DNA from: Rhizomys pruinosus
Lineage: Eukaryota; Chordata; Mammalia; Rodentia; Spalacidae
Direction: 5' to 3'
NCBI GenBank assembly: GCA_009823505.1
Contig: VZQC01010571.1
Coordinates: forward strand, 166,144 to 230,143
Length of the DNA stretch: 64,000 nt
Position numbers and translations under genes: made by a program. A model generated the notes under the pieces. It made no database searches. It saw only the letters and a program-made list of their open reading frames with translations, and had not been told where the DNA came from. Shown here in pieces: positions 10,677-22,454 of the stretch; position 1 is the stretch's first letter, and each line of letters starts with the position of its first letter.

Positions 10677-11002
10677 GGGTCTTTTGTTTTTTCCAAATGA
10701 AATTTGGAGGATTTTTTTTTTCCAATCGGAAAGATAGCTCTTGGGGATTTTGATGATTGGGATCTGCATTAAATCTGAGCGAGTTTACGGTAGAATGGAC
10801 ATTTTTTACAACTATTTTTAATTTTCCCAATCCTGCATGAGCATGGTGTGGTTTGTTCCCATCTTCTGATTCTTCTTCTTCTAATTTCCTTCTTCAGAGG
10901 TTGTCAATTTTGTTTGTAGAAGCTTGTGTCTTTTGGTTAGGTTTTGTTCCTAGGTATTCTTATTGTTTTTTTTTGAGGCTATTGTGGAGTGGGAAGGTGT
11001 CC
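10677..11002 (-). mobile_element. L1 ORF2 segment, antisense
   Basis: Continues into the L1 at 11366 once the URR1-like insertion is removed. It contains the antisense of the ATGGATTGG..AAAATGTCC region of ORF2. Confidence 0.7.
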
Positions 11003-11365
11003 AAGTTTGTCTTCCATTGCTGTGACAAAACACTCTGACCAACACCAACTTGGGGAGGAAAGGGTTTATTCAGCTTAACACTCCTGGGTCCAGTTTCATC
11101 AACTTGAGGAAGCCCAAAGGCAGGAACTAGCAGGAACGCAGGAAAGCTGAAGCACGCCATGGAGGACGCTGTTCACTTGCTTGCTCTCTACTGGCTTGCT
11201 CTCTGGCTCATGCCAGCCTGCCTTTTATACTGTAAACCTGCTCAACAATCAAGACAATACACCACAGATGTGGCCACAGCCAATCCAAGGAGCCAATTCC
11301 CCAACTGAGCTCCCTCAACCCCAGATGGTGTCAAGTTGATACTTCAACAGCCCTATCCAACACAG
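11003..11365 (-). mobile_element. URR1-like hAT DNA transposon inserted in L1
   Basis: The CCATTGCTGTGACAAAACAC...GGGTTTATTCAGC and GGTGTCAAGTTGAT blocks are typical of rodent URR1 elements in antisense. It is flanked by AAGGTGTCC (10994-11002) and AAGGTCTCC (11366-11374), consistent with the 8-bp target duplication of hAT elements. It is non-coding. Confidence 0.7.
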
Positions 11366-14300
11366 AAGGTCTCCTTGTAATTCCTTTCTTCAGTTGCTTA
11401 TTATTGGTGATAGAGAAAGGCCACCGACTTTCTGCATGATATTATTTTGTATCCTGCCCACTTTGCTGGAAGTTATTAATTCATTTCTAGGAGTTTCCTG
11501 GTGTGAGTTTGTAGGCATGCGCCTTAAGTAGATAATCATGGATCATGAGGAATATAAAGAGGACTAGCTTTGACTTTCACTCTTTGTCCGATTAGAATTC
11601 CTTTATATTTCCTTTTGCCTTATTGTCATTAGAGCTTATGCCTAGCAAGGGTTTTCAAGCAACTTGTTTGATGAAGAGAGTAGTTTGAGTGACAGTGGGC
11701 AGCCTTATGCCAAGTCCTCCCTTAAGGAATGCTTCGTCGATTTCCCCATTTGGATGATTTGCTATGGGTTTCCCGTATATGGCTTTTGACGACATTAAGA
11801 ATGATCCCTCCAATCCAAATCCAATTCCCTCTAGGACTTTTAAACATGAACTGATGCTGATGTTGTCAAAGGCCTTTCTCTGTATCAATTGAAGATGATG
11901 TGGGTGTTTTTTGTCTGTCGTCCAGTATATAATGCGTGATGAGAATTGATTTTCGTATGTTTTTGAACCATCCCTGTAAATCTCTGGTATGAATCCAACT
12001 GGTCATTAATGGATGACTTCTTGATGTGGGTCGGTATGCGTTTGCCAGTATCCTGTTTAAGAATTTTGGCATCGGTGTTCACATGTAGGGAGATGGGTCT
12101 ATCGTTCTCCTTGTGGTTGCATCTTTGCCTGGTTTTTGGGTAATAGAGTGATTCTGGCTTCATAGAAGGAATCTGGGAGAACGCCCTCCATTTGTATCCT
12201 GCTAAACAACTTGAGTATTAATGGTTTGTAGGTCTTTTTTGAAATATTTTATAGAAGTCGGCCATGAAACCATCTGGGCCTGTGCATTTTTTGGTTGGAA
12301 GGCTGCTTGTTACATCTTCAATTTCTTCATGTATTATTCGTCTATTTAAGCTGTTGATATTTTCTGGTTGAGCTTTTGGTGATTCCCAGATTTCAGATAT
12401 TCATCCATTTCTTGTAGGTTTGCAAACTTAGTAGAGTAGAGGTTTTTAAAGTAATCCTGCATATGATGGTCTTGATATTTTTTCATTGTCTGTTGTGATA
12501 TTCCCCCTTTCAATACAAATTGTTTGATTTGGAGTTTTTTCCTTCTTTCTTTTTTGGGTTAACTGGGCTAGAGGTTCTATCTTGTTTATTTCTCTCAAAG
12601 AACAACTTTTGGAGTCATCAATTTATTTTTTTTTTGTATGGTTTTTCCTTTGTTTCTATTTCTTGAGCTCTGCGCGGTTTTTGTTATTTTCTTCTTGTCT
12701 GCTGCATTTTAGGTTCATTTGTTGTTGCCTCATGTGCTTTTAGCGCAAGTGGCTAGATCATTCACTGGTGCTTCTTTCTATTTTTTAATGTAGGAAACTA
12801 CAGCTATAAATTTCCCCCCTTAGGACTGCTTTTTTAAGTGTCCAATAGGTTTTTTCTTGTGTTGGGTATTATCAGTGTCATTCAGTTCCAGGAATGTGTT
12901 TATTACTTTCTTTATTATTCGTCCTTAACCATTCAGTATTCAGGAGAGTGTTTGTTTAGTCTCTCCAGGTATTCTTGTAGGTTGTAGGGTTTTATCCTTG
13001 TGTGGATATTGAGTTTTATTTGGCACTGTGGTCTGATAGAATGCATGAGATTATTTCAATCTGTTTGTATTTGTTGAAGTTTTTCCCTGGGTGACAGTAT
13101 ATGGTCGTTTTTGAAGAATGTTCCATGGGGGTGCTGAGTAAGAAAGTGTATTCTCTGGTGGGTGGGTGGAATATGCGATAGATGTCTGTAGGTCCATTTG
13201 TGTATTGTACATTCAGGGTCGAGATGTCCCTCGGTTTATCCTTTTTTTCCTGTTGATCTGGTCAAAAGGACTTAAGGGGGGTGATTGAAGTCCCCTACTA
13301 TTAGTGTGCTGGGTTAACCTGTGCCTTGAGAACCTGAAGAATTTTCTTTACAAAGTTTTTGGTGAGGGTGTATTTGGTGCGTAATATTCATGATTGTGAA
13401 GATTTCATCATCAATGGGTCCGTTAATGAAGATGTAATGTCCGTCTTTGTCTCTTTTTGATTTCTTTTGCTGTGAAATCTAGTTTGTCTGATATTAGAAG
13501 TAAGCAACACATGTTTTCTTTTTGGTACCATGTGCTTGGACTATTTTCTCCAACCCCTTCCCTTAAGTCGGTGCTGATCCTTGAAATTGAGATGGGGTTT
13601 CCTTGTAGCCACAGAATTAATGGATGTTTTGTTTCTAATCCATTCGCTCCCAGTCTATGCTTTTTGATTGGTGGTCATCCATTGATATTAAGGTTATAAT
13701 TGAAGAGGGATGTTGGTTCCTTTCACCTTCTTAATCCATTTGGACTTTTAAGTCTCTGATTCTACTCCTACGGTTATATTTTTATTAGGTTCTTTTCCTA
13801 GGTGCTTGAGGATAGTTGCTCCTCTCTTCTTGCACTTGAATTGCTTCAAGTAGTTTCTGGAGGAGTTGGGTTGTCTTTCTGGACATGTATTCTATCACAT
13901 TGTTTATGTCTGGAAAGATTTTTCTCCTCCGCTTCAAATGTAATTGACATTTTGCTGGGTTTTAAAGCATTCTGGGTTGGCATCCATAGTCCTTTAAAAC
14001 TGGGGAATGCTTTCTCCAGTTCTTTTCTTGCTTTCATAGTTTTGGGGCCGAGAAGGCAGTTTGTAAATTCTGATGATTTTTCCCTTTTGTATTGACTTTT
14101 TTTCTTTTTCGTGGCTTCAGAATTTTATCTTTGTTTTGGGGCATCTAGCATTTTTGACTAGGATATGGCATGGGGAGTTTTGTCTTCTTTTTCTATTTGT
14201 CTGAGTTGGAGTCCTATGTGCTTATTTTATTTGAATGGGTTTGTCTAGTTTTAGCTTGGGGAAGTTTTCATCTTTAGCTGTTGAAGATCTGATCCAGACC

Positions 14301-15375
14301 ATTCTCTTGAGAATTCTTTCTCCTTCCTCTAGTCCTATGGAGGTGGAGGTGTGATCTTTTCATAGTGTCCCCTATTTCCTGGTTTTTTGTTCCACTTTTG
14401 CGTAATTTTAAATTTTCATAATCTTGAGTTTTTTAGTTTGCTCTGTGTTATCTTCCAAATCTAATATTCTTTGTTCTGCTTCCCCTCCTTCTATTTCTGA
14501 AAAAGGCTTTTGCCTTTTCCTTTGCCTTTTCTCTGATTGTAGTGAGTGTTCGTTAGAGGGAAGAGGGGGGTCCTTTTTCATTTCAATCCTGTGATTTCTT
14601 TAATATAGCCATTTTCCTTTTGAGTTTTTCTCAATCTCTTCTTGGTTGCTCCTTACTTCATTGTTGGCTTCCTTTTTCCAGTGTTTTCTTAACCTTTCTA
14701 CCTCCTTAAGTTGTTTGGTTTTTTTTTTTCTCGTCGTCTAGTTCTTTCTGGAGTTGGTCAATCCCTTCCTTTTGTTCTTTTCGAAGTTTTTCATTGTATC
14801 CCTCTAGGGGTCCTTTTTGAGTTTTTCGATCTCTTCCTCTTTCTCTTTAGTTCTCTGAATTCTTCTTTAGGTTCTTAATTTCTCTGCATAGGTCTGCAAT
14901 TATTCTTCTAAGGTCCTTGCTTCGGGGGTCCACATCCAGGGGGACCACTGTAGCTATCTACCTACTGGGGGGCTGCGAGAGCTTGGTGCAGAATGATCTT
15001 GCACCTTTCCCATGTTGTCCCTTTGTCGTGTCCACTGGCAGATGGGTTTCCCTTTTTGTGATTCAAATCTCAATGCCTTTTCATGTGTTGAAGGCTTGAG
15101 AGCTTCTTTATGTTGCTTGCCTCCTTCTGATCCCCCCCCCCCCCGTTTATGGAGTGTTGACTTGTCTAGGTTTCAGGCTTTCACTTTTGTTTATATATTG
15201 GATATTGGAAGTCTAAGTCACTCTTCCTTTCCTGTTTTGAAGGTTCTCCTAATCCACTGGATACTCTCTCCTCAATTCCAGTGTGGGGGGGATATTCCTG
15301 ACTTAGCCCATGCCCCAGTACCTGCCTGGAGCAGTGGCAGGCTGCTCCTGAGCCCTGACACAGGACCTCACTTTA
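11366..15375 (-). mobile_element. L1 5' portion, antisense: 5' UTR, ORF1 and most of ORF2, decayed
   Basis: Read on the minus strand, 15375-14970 is a 5' UTR-like segment. About 14960-13840 is ORF1: a coiled-coil, Lys/Glu-rich start near 14830-14700, then the RNA-binding part near 14200-13900. From about 13800 the sequence is ORF2, through endonuclease into reverse transcriptase. Only short frames remain open (for example 11655-11888), so it is inactive. A poly-C run lies at 15126-15139. Confidence 0.78.
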
Positions 15376-15377
15376 AA

Positions 15378-15600
15378 ATTTTTTAAAATTTTATTTATTT
15401 TTTATGTGTATGAATGTACTGTCTGCATGTAGGTCTGTGCACCTGTGTCATGCAATGCCGTGGAGGTCAGAAGAGATACTGGATTCCCCTGGAACTAGAG
15501 TTACAGATGGTTTTCAGCCCCATGTGGGTGCTGGGGATCGAACCCAGGTCCTCTGCAAGAGCAGTTGGCGCTCTTAACCGCTAAGCCATCTCTCTAGCCC
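15378..15600 (-). repeat. B3-type SINE
   Basis: Complete antisense copy without the 17-bp duplication (GGAACTAGAGTTACAGATGG). Confidence 0.9.
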
Positions 15601-15604
15601 CTAT

Positions 15605-15817
15605 TCTTTTTTTTTTTTATGTGTGTGAATGTACTGTCTGTATGTAGGTTGGTGCACCTGTGTCCTGCAATGCTACGGAGGTCAGAAGAGGGTGTTGGAT
15701 TCCACTAGAACTGGAGTCAAAGATAGTTCTTAGCCACCATGTGGGTGCTGGGAATCGAACCCGGGTCCTCTGCAAGAGCAGTCGGTGCTCTTAACCACTG
15801 AGCCATCTCTCCAGCCT
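15605..15817 (-). repeat. B3-type SINE
   Basis: Complete antisense copy immediately following the previous one, so two B3 elements stand head to tail. Confidence 0.9.
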
Positions 15818-15983
15818 CGTTTGTCCTTCTTTATAAGTGGGCAGTGAGAAAGAATGTCTTATAAAGCTAAGGAGGCTTTTGGGGTATAGGGTCAATAAGG
15901 AAAGGAAAGAGGGAGAGGTGATTACTAAGATAATACCTGTCAAATAGTCACAATTAAAAAGCATTAAAAAAAAGTATTTAAAG

Positions 15984-16130
15984 GTGGGGAGTGGTGGTGT
16001 ACAACTTTAATCCCACCACTCAGGAGGCAGAGGCAGGATTGAGGCCAGCCTGGTCAACATAGTAAGTTCTAGGCCACTTTGGCCTACAGGGAAACCCTGT
16101 CTCAAAACAGACAGACAGACAGACAGACAA
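15984..16130 (+). repeat. B1 SINE with (ACAG)n tail
   Basis: Diverged B1 ending in CTCAAAACAGACAGACAGAC. Confidence 0.8.
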
Positions 16131-16172
16131 ACAAGTGTATGAAGAAGGAATTGAACTTGTTTAAGAAGCGTT

Positions 16173-16395
16173 ACCTGGGAACTGGACAGATGGTTCAGCA
16201 GTGAAGACCACTGGCTGTTCTTCCAGAGGACCTGGATTTAGTTAATAGCACCACATGTGGCCAACAACCACCCCCATAACTCCAGTTTCAGGGGGATCTG
16301 ACACCCTCTACTGGCATCCATGGGTACTGGTTGAGTGTTGTGTACTTATATAGATGCAGGCAAAACACTTGCAAAATAAAAATAATAAATACAAT
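16173..16395 (+). repeat. B3-type SINE
   Basis: Sense copy from CTGGACAGATGGTTCAGCAG to an AATAAAAAT tail. Confidence 0.8.
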
Positions 16396-16439
16396 AAAAA
16401 AGCATTTTCTGGGGACTAGAGGGATTCTTTAATGCTTGT

Positions 16440-16607
16440 AATGATTAATTTTAGTTGTTGACATGATTGGATTTTGCATCACCTAGGTGACACACCTCTG
16501 GGTATGTCTGTGAAGTTATTTCTCTAGAGATTTAACTGAGAGGGAAGACCTGTCCTGAAATGTGGGTGGCACCACCTTCATACACTGGGGTCCTGGATAG
16601 AATAAAA
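16440..16607 (+). mobile_element. URR1-like hAT fragment
   Basis: GTTGTTGACATGATTGG...CACCTAGGTGACA...GTGGGTGGCACCACC...AATAAAAAGG matches the 5' half of a rodent URR1-related element. It is cut off by the next SINE. Confidence 0.55.
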
Positions 16608-16617
16608 AGGGGGAAGG

Positions 16618-16795
16618 TGGGGGGTACAGAGAGCTGGCTCAGGAGTTAAGAGCACTGGCTGCTCTTGCAGAAGACCTGAATTCAATTCCTAGCACCCACC
16701 TGGTGGCTAACATCCTCCTCTGGCCTCACTAGGTATTGCACAACATGAATGGACTTACAATATGCAGGCAATACACTCATACACATAAAGTGAAA
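16618..16795 (+). repeat. B3-type SINE, internally shortened
   Basis: Sense copy missing the central CTCCAGTTCCAGG block. Confidence 0.8.
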
Positions 16796-16796
16796 A

Positions 16797-16912
16797 TAAT
16801 ACCAGTACTTGGGAGACAGAAGCAAGCAGATCACTGTGAATTCAAGGTCGAGCAAGTTCCAGGTCAGCTGGGGCTACAGGGAGACCCTGCCTCAAAAAGA
16901 CAAAAGAGAAAT
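16797..16912 (+). repeat. B1 SINE, 5'-truncated
   Basis: Starts within the CCAGTACTTGGGAGACAG region and ends AAAAAGACAAAAGAG. Confidence 0.8.
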
Positions 16913-17043
16913 AATAATAATCAATTACAAAATAAAGGGGAGGAGGAAGCTAGCTGAGCTGCACCCTGGGGTTTCTTCCCTCTCAGCTTCACACATGAGG
17001 ATTCATCATCTGCTCCAGCCTGCCAGCCGTGTGTCCGTCCCCC

Positions 17044-17258
17044 AGGGCTGGACAGATGATAGTTCAGCGGTTAAGAACTCTGGCTACTCTTGCAGAGGAC
17101 CTAGGTTTAATTCCAAGCACCCACATGGTGATTAACAATTGTAACTCCAGTTCCAGGGGATTTGACAACTTCTGACCACCCTAGGCATTGCAGGACACAG
17201 GTACACTTACAAGCATATAGGCAATACACTCATACACATAAAATAAAATAATTAGTAA
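17044..17258 (+). repeat. B3-type SINE
   Basis: Sense copy from GGGCTGGACAGATGATAG to an AAAATAAAATAATT tail. Confidence 0.85.
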
Positions 17259-17289
17259 ATTGTATTTTGAAAAAGAGATTCCAAAAAAA

Positions 17290-17575
17290 TAAAATAAAAA
17301 GAGATTCCAACCCAACTTAAGGAACCCAACTATGGCTGCTGGGAGGTGGAGAGACAGTGTCTTACAGGGATGGGACTCTAGTGGACAGACTCACACTGAA
17401 GGACATTTGGGGGCGCAAATCAGACTCTATGGACCATATATATATGAATATATTAAATTGGGTGGTGGGTGGGAGGTAGAGGAGGGAGGTATGGAAAGGG
17501 GGGAGGATCTAAATACCATCAGACTATATTATATGAAAATCACAAAAATTGAATAAAAATAAAGTTATTAAATAC
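17290..17575 (+). repeat. Possible L1 3' UTR fragment
   Basis: A G-rich tract (GGGTGGTGGGTGGGAGG) and an A-rich end with AATAAAAATAAAG suggest a truncated L1 tail. The assignment is weak. Confidence 0.3.
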
Positions 17576-17687
17576 TTTTATTAAAATAAATACTATAATG
17601 GCTACAGATTTTGTGACTTCTGTATCACTCAGATAATGTCATATTTTGACCCCTATTTGTTTTGAGCAGTTGAAAATGCTGGTTCAG

Positions 17688-17888
17688 GGGCTAGGGAGAT
17701 GGCTCATCAGTTAAGAGCACTTCTTGCGCTTGCAGAGGATGTGGGTTCAGTTCCCTGTACCACATGGCAGCTAATAATCTTCTATAATTACAGTTCCAGG
17801 GGATCTGTTTTCTGGCCTCTACAGGTATTGCATGCACACGGTGTACTTATATACATGCCAACAAACACACACATAAAATAAAAATGAA
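17688..17888 (+). repeat. B3-type SINE
   Basis: Sense copy from GGGGCTAGGGAGATGGCTCA to ACATAAAATAAAAATG. Confidence 0.88.
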
Positions 17889-17989
17889 AAAATGAAAGCA
17901 CTGATTAAGGCTAAAAATAATCTTTCTGATGACTCGGAAAAAAAAAAAGCCTACCCCATTCTATCTGGGGTTTAAAACTTACAACTTTT

Positions 17990-18150
17990 GCAGGCGTGGT
18001 GGCACACACCTTTAATCCCAGCACTTGGGAGGCAGAGGCAGGAGGATCTCTATGAGTTCAAGGCCAGCCTGGTTTACATAGTGAGCTCCAGGCCAGCTGG
18101 GACTAAGGGAGACCCTGTCTCAAAGACCAAAACCAAAAACCAAAAAAACC
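17990..18150 (+). repeat. B1 SINE
   Basis: Full sense B1 with an AACCAAAAAACC-type tail. Confidence 0.9.
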
Positions 18151-18162
18151 CTTATAAGTTTT

Positions 18163-18348
18163 GGGGCTGGAGAGAACAGCACTGGCTGTTCTTTCAGAAG
18201 ATCTGGGTTTGAATCCCAGCACCCACATGGCAGTTAACAACCATCCCAGTTTGAGGGGATCTGGGACGTCCTCTTCTGACTTTTGTGGGCAATGCATGAC
18301 ATGGTGCACTTACACACATGCAGAAATAACACTCATACACATAAAATA
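18163..18348 (+). repeat. B3-type SINE
   Basis: Sense copy lacking a few bases of the promoter (GGGGCTGGAGAGAACAGC). Confidence 0.85.
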
Positions 18349-18349
18349 A

Positions 18350-18500
18350 AGGCATGTGCTGACACATGCCTTTAATTCTAGCACTCAGGGAGGCAGAGGC
18401 AGGCAGCTCTCTGTGAGTTCAAGGCGTGCCTGGTCTACATAGTGAGTTCCATGCCAGCTGGGACTAAAGGGAGACCCTGTCGCAAACAAAAAAAAAGACA
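18350..18500 (+). repeat. B1 SINE
   Basis: Sense B1 joined directly to the B3 tail. It is the last SINE before the Stau2 promoter. Confidence 0.88.
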
Positions 18501-19640
18501 AATACCTTATAACTGTATAAGAAAAAGTTACAGCAAAGGTAAAGTTTTCAATTTAATGATGTAAATCAAAGGTAATAAAAATTTCTGACCTCTTTAGTGT
18601 CATTTCTGAAAGTATGAGCACATCAGTTTATTCCAAAAGCATTTACTGTCCATTCACCTGCTCATGTCCATTCAAATGCACAGAGTACAGAGATGAAAGA
18701 GATACAGCCTGCCCCTCAACAATGTGCTATTTGGCAGGAGAAGACAGGCTAGAAAACAATGTAATACACTTGCAGTGTCAGAGAATAGGGCATCAAGAGA
18801 AGAGCACCATCTGCTCAAAGGAGTTAGAAGAGAGGCGATTTCTGAATGATTTTAGTGATGTGTTCAAATGGTGAAGGGAGGATAGATCCTAAGGGCAGGG
18901 AATGGCTCCTGGGAAGGAACGGAAGTGGGAAGCTTGTCCCCTGGTGTGAAGGGCCTGTAGTCAATTGAACCACTGAAAATCGGAATAATGCCTAAGCAGC
19001 TAGAAGTCATTAATCAAGGAGTGGTGCCATTTAGGAAGAAATTTACAAATTAAATTTGAGGAAACTGGCAGAGGTGAAAGGGAGAAAGGAGCATTAGAAA
19101 CATCTCTAGGAGACAAATGAAGTGGCAGCCCACAGTCTACCATTTGAGAGCTGCCGCATGCCATGCTATTTAGAGTGCTTCATAGGTACTTTATACACAT
19201 ACCGTCACATTTAGTTTCTAAAAAAAGCAAAAAACCGAATGGGTAAGGTAACACGCCCACAATATATCTCCTCATTTGTAGACTTGCTTTTAAACAAACG
19301 ACTGAAGTCACAGGCCTCAAAGGCATTTCCTGGGCAGGTAAGTGAACCTTGGGAAGAATAATGCCAGTGGGTAACTGTAAGAACACGCTAATCGTTCTAT
19401 TTCTAGACTTCTATTATATTATTTTGATGCCATTTACTAAAGGGCTGAGTTTCATTGGTCTAATCTGGGTTGAAGTTCTCTGGCCATACAGACATAACCC
19501 ACATCAAAACCAGGACTAATGAAGAAGTAATTTGACTTTTCTGGCACTTACTTCAAAGAACCTAGGACATTGTTTTAAGATGATCCTCATTTTTAGTTCT
19601 AAGGATTTTTTTCTTCACATGACCGCATAGGATTTTTTGG
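18501..19640. other. Mostly single-copy DNA upstream of the CpG island
   Basis: No SINE, LTR or L1 signature is visible. It is the longest repeat-free run on this side of Stau2, so it may hold upstream regulatory sequence or a divergent non-coding transcript. No open frame resembles a known protein. Confidence 0.5.
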
Positions 19641-20790
19641 AGAATGATGCTTGGGCGCCCCGCCAACGCAGAGGAGTAGGTGATGAGGGCTCACTAGTGT
19701 TCTGGGTGAGACAGAGAGCCAGCCTCCTCCCCTGCTCCCTCCTCCATCCTGGAAAGGTGCAGGATCCGCCGAAGCGTGCGCTGCACCGCAGCCGAGCCCA
19801 CGCGGGATGGTCGCGGGTCCCCAGCACCACAGAGGCGGGTAACCAGAGAGCCTTGGGAAGGTAGGCGCAGGGCATCCAGGAACAGGCCGGAGCAGGGCCG
19901 AGGGTCGGTGGGCGCGGGAGAGGCTGCGCGGGCAGGTGCGGACGCCGCGGCTGCGGGCGGCCTTCACACCGCGGGGGCGGCAGGCGCTCGCGGGACCCGG
20001 GCCGCAGACCGGACGCTTCCCGCGCTCGCCTGCCGCTGCTCCCTAGGCCGGCCGCACGGCTGGGCCCCGAGGCGGGGTCCTCCGCTGCAGCCCCGCAGAG
20101 CCCTGGGCTGCGGGGGGCCGGGCAGCCGCCAGGGGGCAGGGGCGGTGCAGCGAACAATGGCCGCTCAGTCGGGCGGGAGGCGGGCGCGGGGCGGGGTGGA
20201 GGGAGGGCCGGCGCGGGCGCGCGGCCTGGCGTGCCGGGGCGCGGGAGCGGCGGCGCAGGCGGGGGCGCGCGGCGCGGGCCCGGGAGGGCGCGGCGGGAGC
20301 GCGGGGAGGCGGGCGGAGGCGGGGGGCGGGAGCCGAGGGGTGGGAGCCGGCGGCGGCCGAGCGGGGTCAGTCCTCCGGAGCGCTTGCCAATGTGGGAGCC
20401 GTCTGCTGAGCGTCCGCGGCCAGAAGGTGAGTCCCCAGGCGGGGGGCACCCGGGAGGCCCGACTTCCGCCCCGTGGCCGGCTGAGGCAGAGGGCGCTGGG
20501 GAGCCGCAGAGCGGCCCCTCGCGGCCTGCTTCCCCGCGCCATCCTCGCCGGCCGGCGGCCGGGGGGGAGGGGAACCGGAGTGGGGGGGGGCGTGTGCGGC
20601 GGGCGTTGGGGGGGTGGTGTGGGCTGCACAGGGCCGTGTGGGAGGAGCGGGCAGTATGGGGACCCCTGCGAGCATGACGGGGTGGGCCTGGCGGAGAGGC
20701 CGCGGGGGCCTGCAGGGCGGCGGGGCTGGGAGGCTGCGAGGCCCGGGAGGGTCCACGGGGACTGCCCGGGGCTGGCGGCGGTGGCTATTA
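19640..20790 (+). promoter_or_regulatory. Stau2: CpG-island promoter of Stau2
   Basis: About 1.15 kb of very high G+C with dense CpG, dropping sharply at both edges. GC-box-like GGGGCGG/GGGCGGG motifs recur (for example around 20165-20330). AACAATGGCCGC at about 20152-20163 resembles a YY1-type site. No TATA box is seen, as is usual for a housekeeping, dispersed-start promoter. It lies just upstream of and around the first-exon splice donor. The human STAU2 promoter is also divergent (STAU2-AS1), so minus-strand transcription from here is plausible, but the sequence alone does not show it. Confidence 0.8.
20340..20426 (+). other. Stau2: Stau2 exon 1 (5' UTR; 5' limit approximate)
   Basis: The exon end is set by CCAGAAG/GTGAGT (donor GT at 20427-20428), a strong splice donor on the plus strand. 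The transcription start cannot be read from the sequence; 20340 is a conservative left limit within the CpG island. The exon holds one ATG at 20390-20392 in a weak context (C at -3, T at +4), which opens the upstream ORF described separately. Confidence 0.6.
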
Positions 20791-21586
20791 CTGTATAATG
20801 GGCAAGTGGTGAAGACGTAACTCGCCGTAATGGGGAAGGTAGGTGGGGCCCAGGGGACAAAATATATCCTATGACAGGCAAGTTCTGCCGTGGCTCTTAC
20901 GAACTACTGCTGTGATGGCTCGGCTTAAAGGGGTAGTTGGCAGTCGTGACCTTGCCGGGGCGAAAGGAGTTGGGCGAGAGACAAAAGCTCAATGGCAGAA
21001 TCCACTGTGTGAAGGCAGGGACCCAGTCCTCTGCCTCGGGCGAGCGGGGAATCATTAAGGAGGAAGGGGGGATTCCGCAGAGGCGATTGAGGCGACCCTG
21101 AAGGCGGGAGCCCCTATGGTTAGGGGCGGGGATAATGGCCCAAGTTGGGAGGGGGCAGTTCTGGAAATCCGGCCATTATTAATAATTCCACGAGAAGTCA
21201 TATTTGTGTCTGTGCAAAATTTTGCATTGAGAGCATATTTTTTTTTTTTTGGTGGGACCATATTTCCAGTGATGTTCTCCCACCCCACCTTTCAGAAGGG
21301 TAGAAGACTACTTGGGTGGAGAGGGACCATCCTATGAGAGTAGACCAGCCAATTGACTAAAGAATTTTAAAGTGGATGCATCCTGCAAAAAGGATCGGAT
21401 CCTTTAAATGAATTTCAGTAACTGGAAATCTTCATTAATGAGTGCTTGATCTCACAATTTTGGTGAACTTGCATTGAACAAGTTTTTAGGAAGGCAAATG
21501 CTTGAAATCAAAACTGATGGGCAGGAAGGAAGATAGTAACCTTGTAAAATTCTTCAGTAGGATGTTTCTTCCCCATCCTTTAAAAA
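20791..21586. other. Single-copy intron sequence next to the CpG island
   Basis: Composition falls from GC-rich to AT-rich over this stretch. No repeat signature is seen apart from a poly-T at 21238-21250. Its position suggests possible promoter-proximal elements. Confidence 0.45.
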
Positions 21587-21735
21587 AAATTTTTTTTTTT
21601 TGAGACATTCTCCCTGTAGCTCCAGCTAGTCTAGAACTTACTATAGAGACCAGGTTGACCTCAGTCTCACAGAGATCCGCCTGCCTCTGCCTCCCGTGTG
21701 CTGAGATTAAAGGTGTGCACCATCAAGCCTGGTTC
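21587..21735 (-). repeat. B1 SINE
   Basis: Antisense, diverged, with a poly-T tail at 21588-21600. Confidence 0.85.
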
Positions 21736-22145
21736 CATCCTCTCTCTTAAGGTGATTCAAAAATTCCATCATGACTTGAACTATAGTGGAAAAATGTTAA
21801 CAGAAAAAAAAAGGAGACTCACTCTGCTACATTGCTTTGTAATATAGCAAGTTTTTCATTGTTCAGTTTGTCTCCATTTCCTGCAAACCCAAGATGTCAC
21901 ATATTAATTGATTGTGGATTTGCTTCATTTTGCAGCAGGTTTGTATTAAATGTGTGAAGCAAGTGATGCTGAACTACCTGATTTGTCTTGCCAAGTCTCA
22001 GCTCTTGTCACCTTTGCATCATCTCACTGCATGGCAGTATATGGAATTTGTATGCCATTTACTTTCTGTTATATACAGTATTTTTTCCTTCCTGTATTAT
22101 TTATGGGCAAAATAGGCATGCCACAGCTTCTATATCTACATGGAA

Positions 22146-22357
22146 TTTTTTTTTTTATGTGTGTGAATGTACTGTCTGCATGTAGGTTGGTGCACCCGTG
22201 TTGTGCAATGCCTTGGAGGTCAGAAGAGGACGTCGGATTCCCCTGGAACTGGAATTAAAGACGGTTCTCAACCGCCATGTGGGTGCTGGGGATCGAACCC
22301 GGGGCCTCTGCAAGAGCAGTCGGAGCTCTTAACTGCTAGGCCATCTCTCCAGCCCAT
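22146..22357 (-). repeat. B3-type SINE (TTAAAGACGG subtype)
   Basis: Well-preserved antisense copy lacking the 17-bp duplication and carrying GGAATTAAAGACGG. Confidence 0.92.
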
Positions 22358-22454
22358 CTACATGGAATTTTATATTTTACCTTATTTGGCTTGTGTGGAA
22401 TGAAGTTCTAGGAAAGAATGGTGTGATCTGCTTTTCAGCAGAAACATGAAAATA

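Noticed and set aside
19776..20798. A 340-codon plus-strand frame and a 238-codon minus-strand frame (20165-20881) in the CpG island
   Set aside because: Long frames on both strands are expected in GC-rich DNA, where stop codons are rare. The products are low-complexity Gly/Arg/Pro/Ala, and a splice donor lies inside the plus-strand frame.
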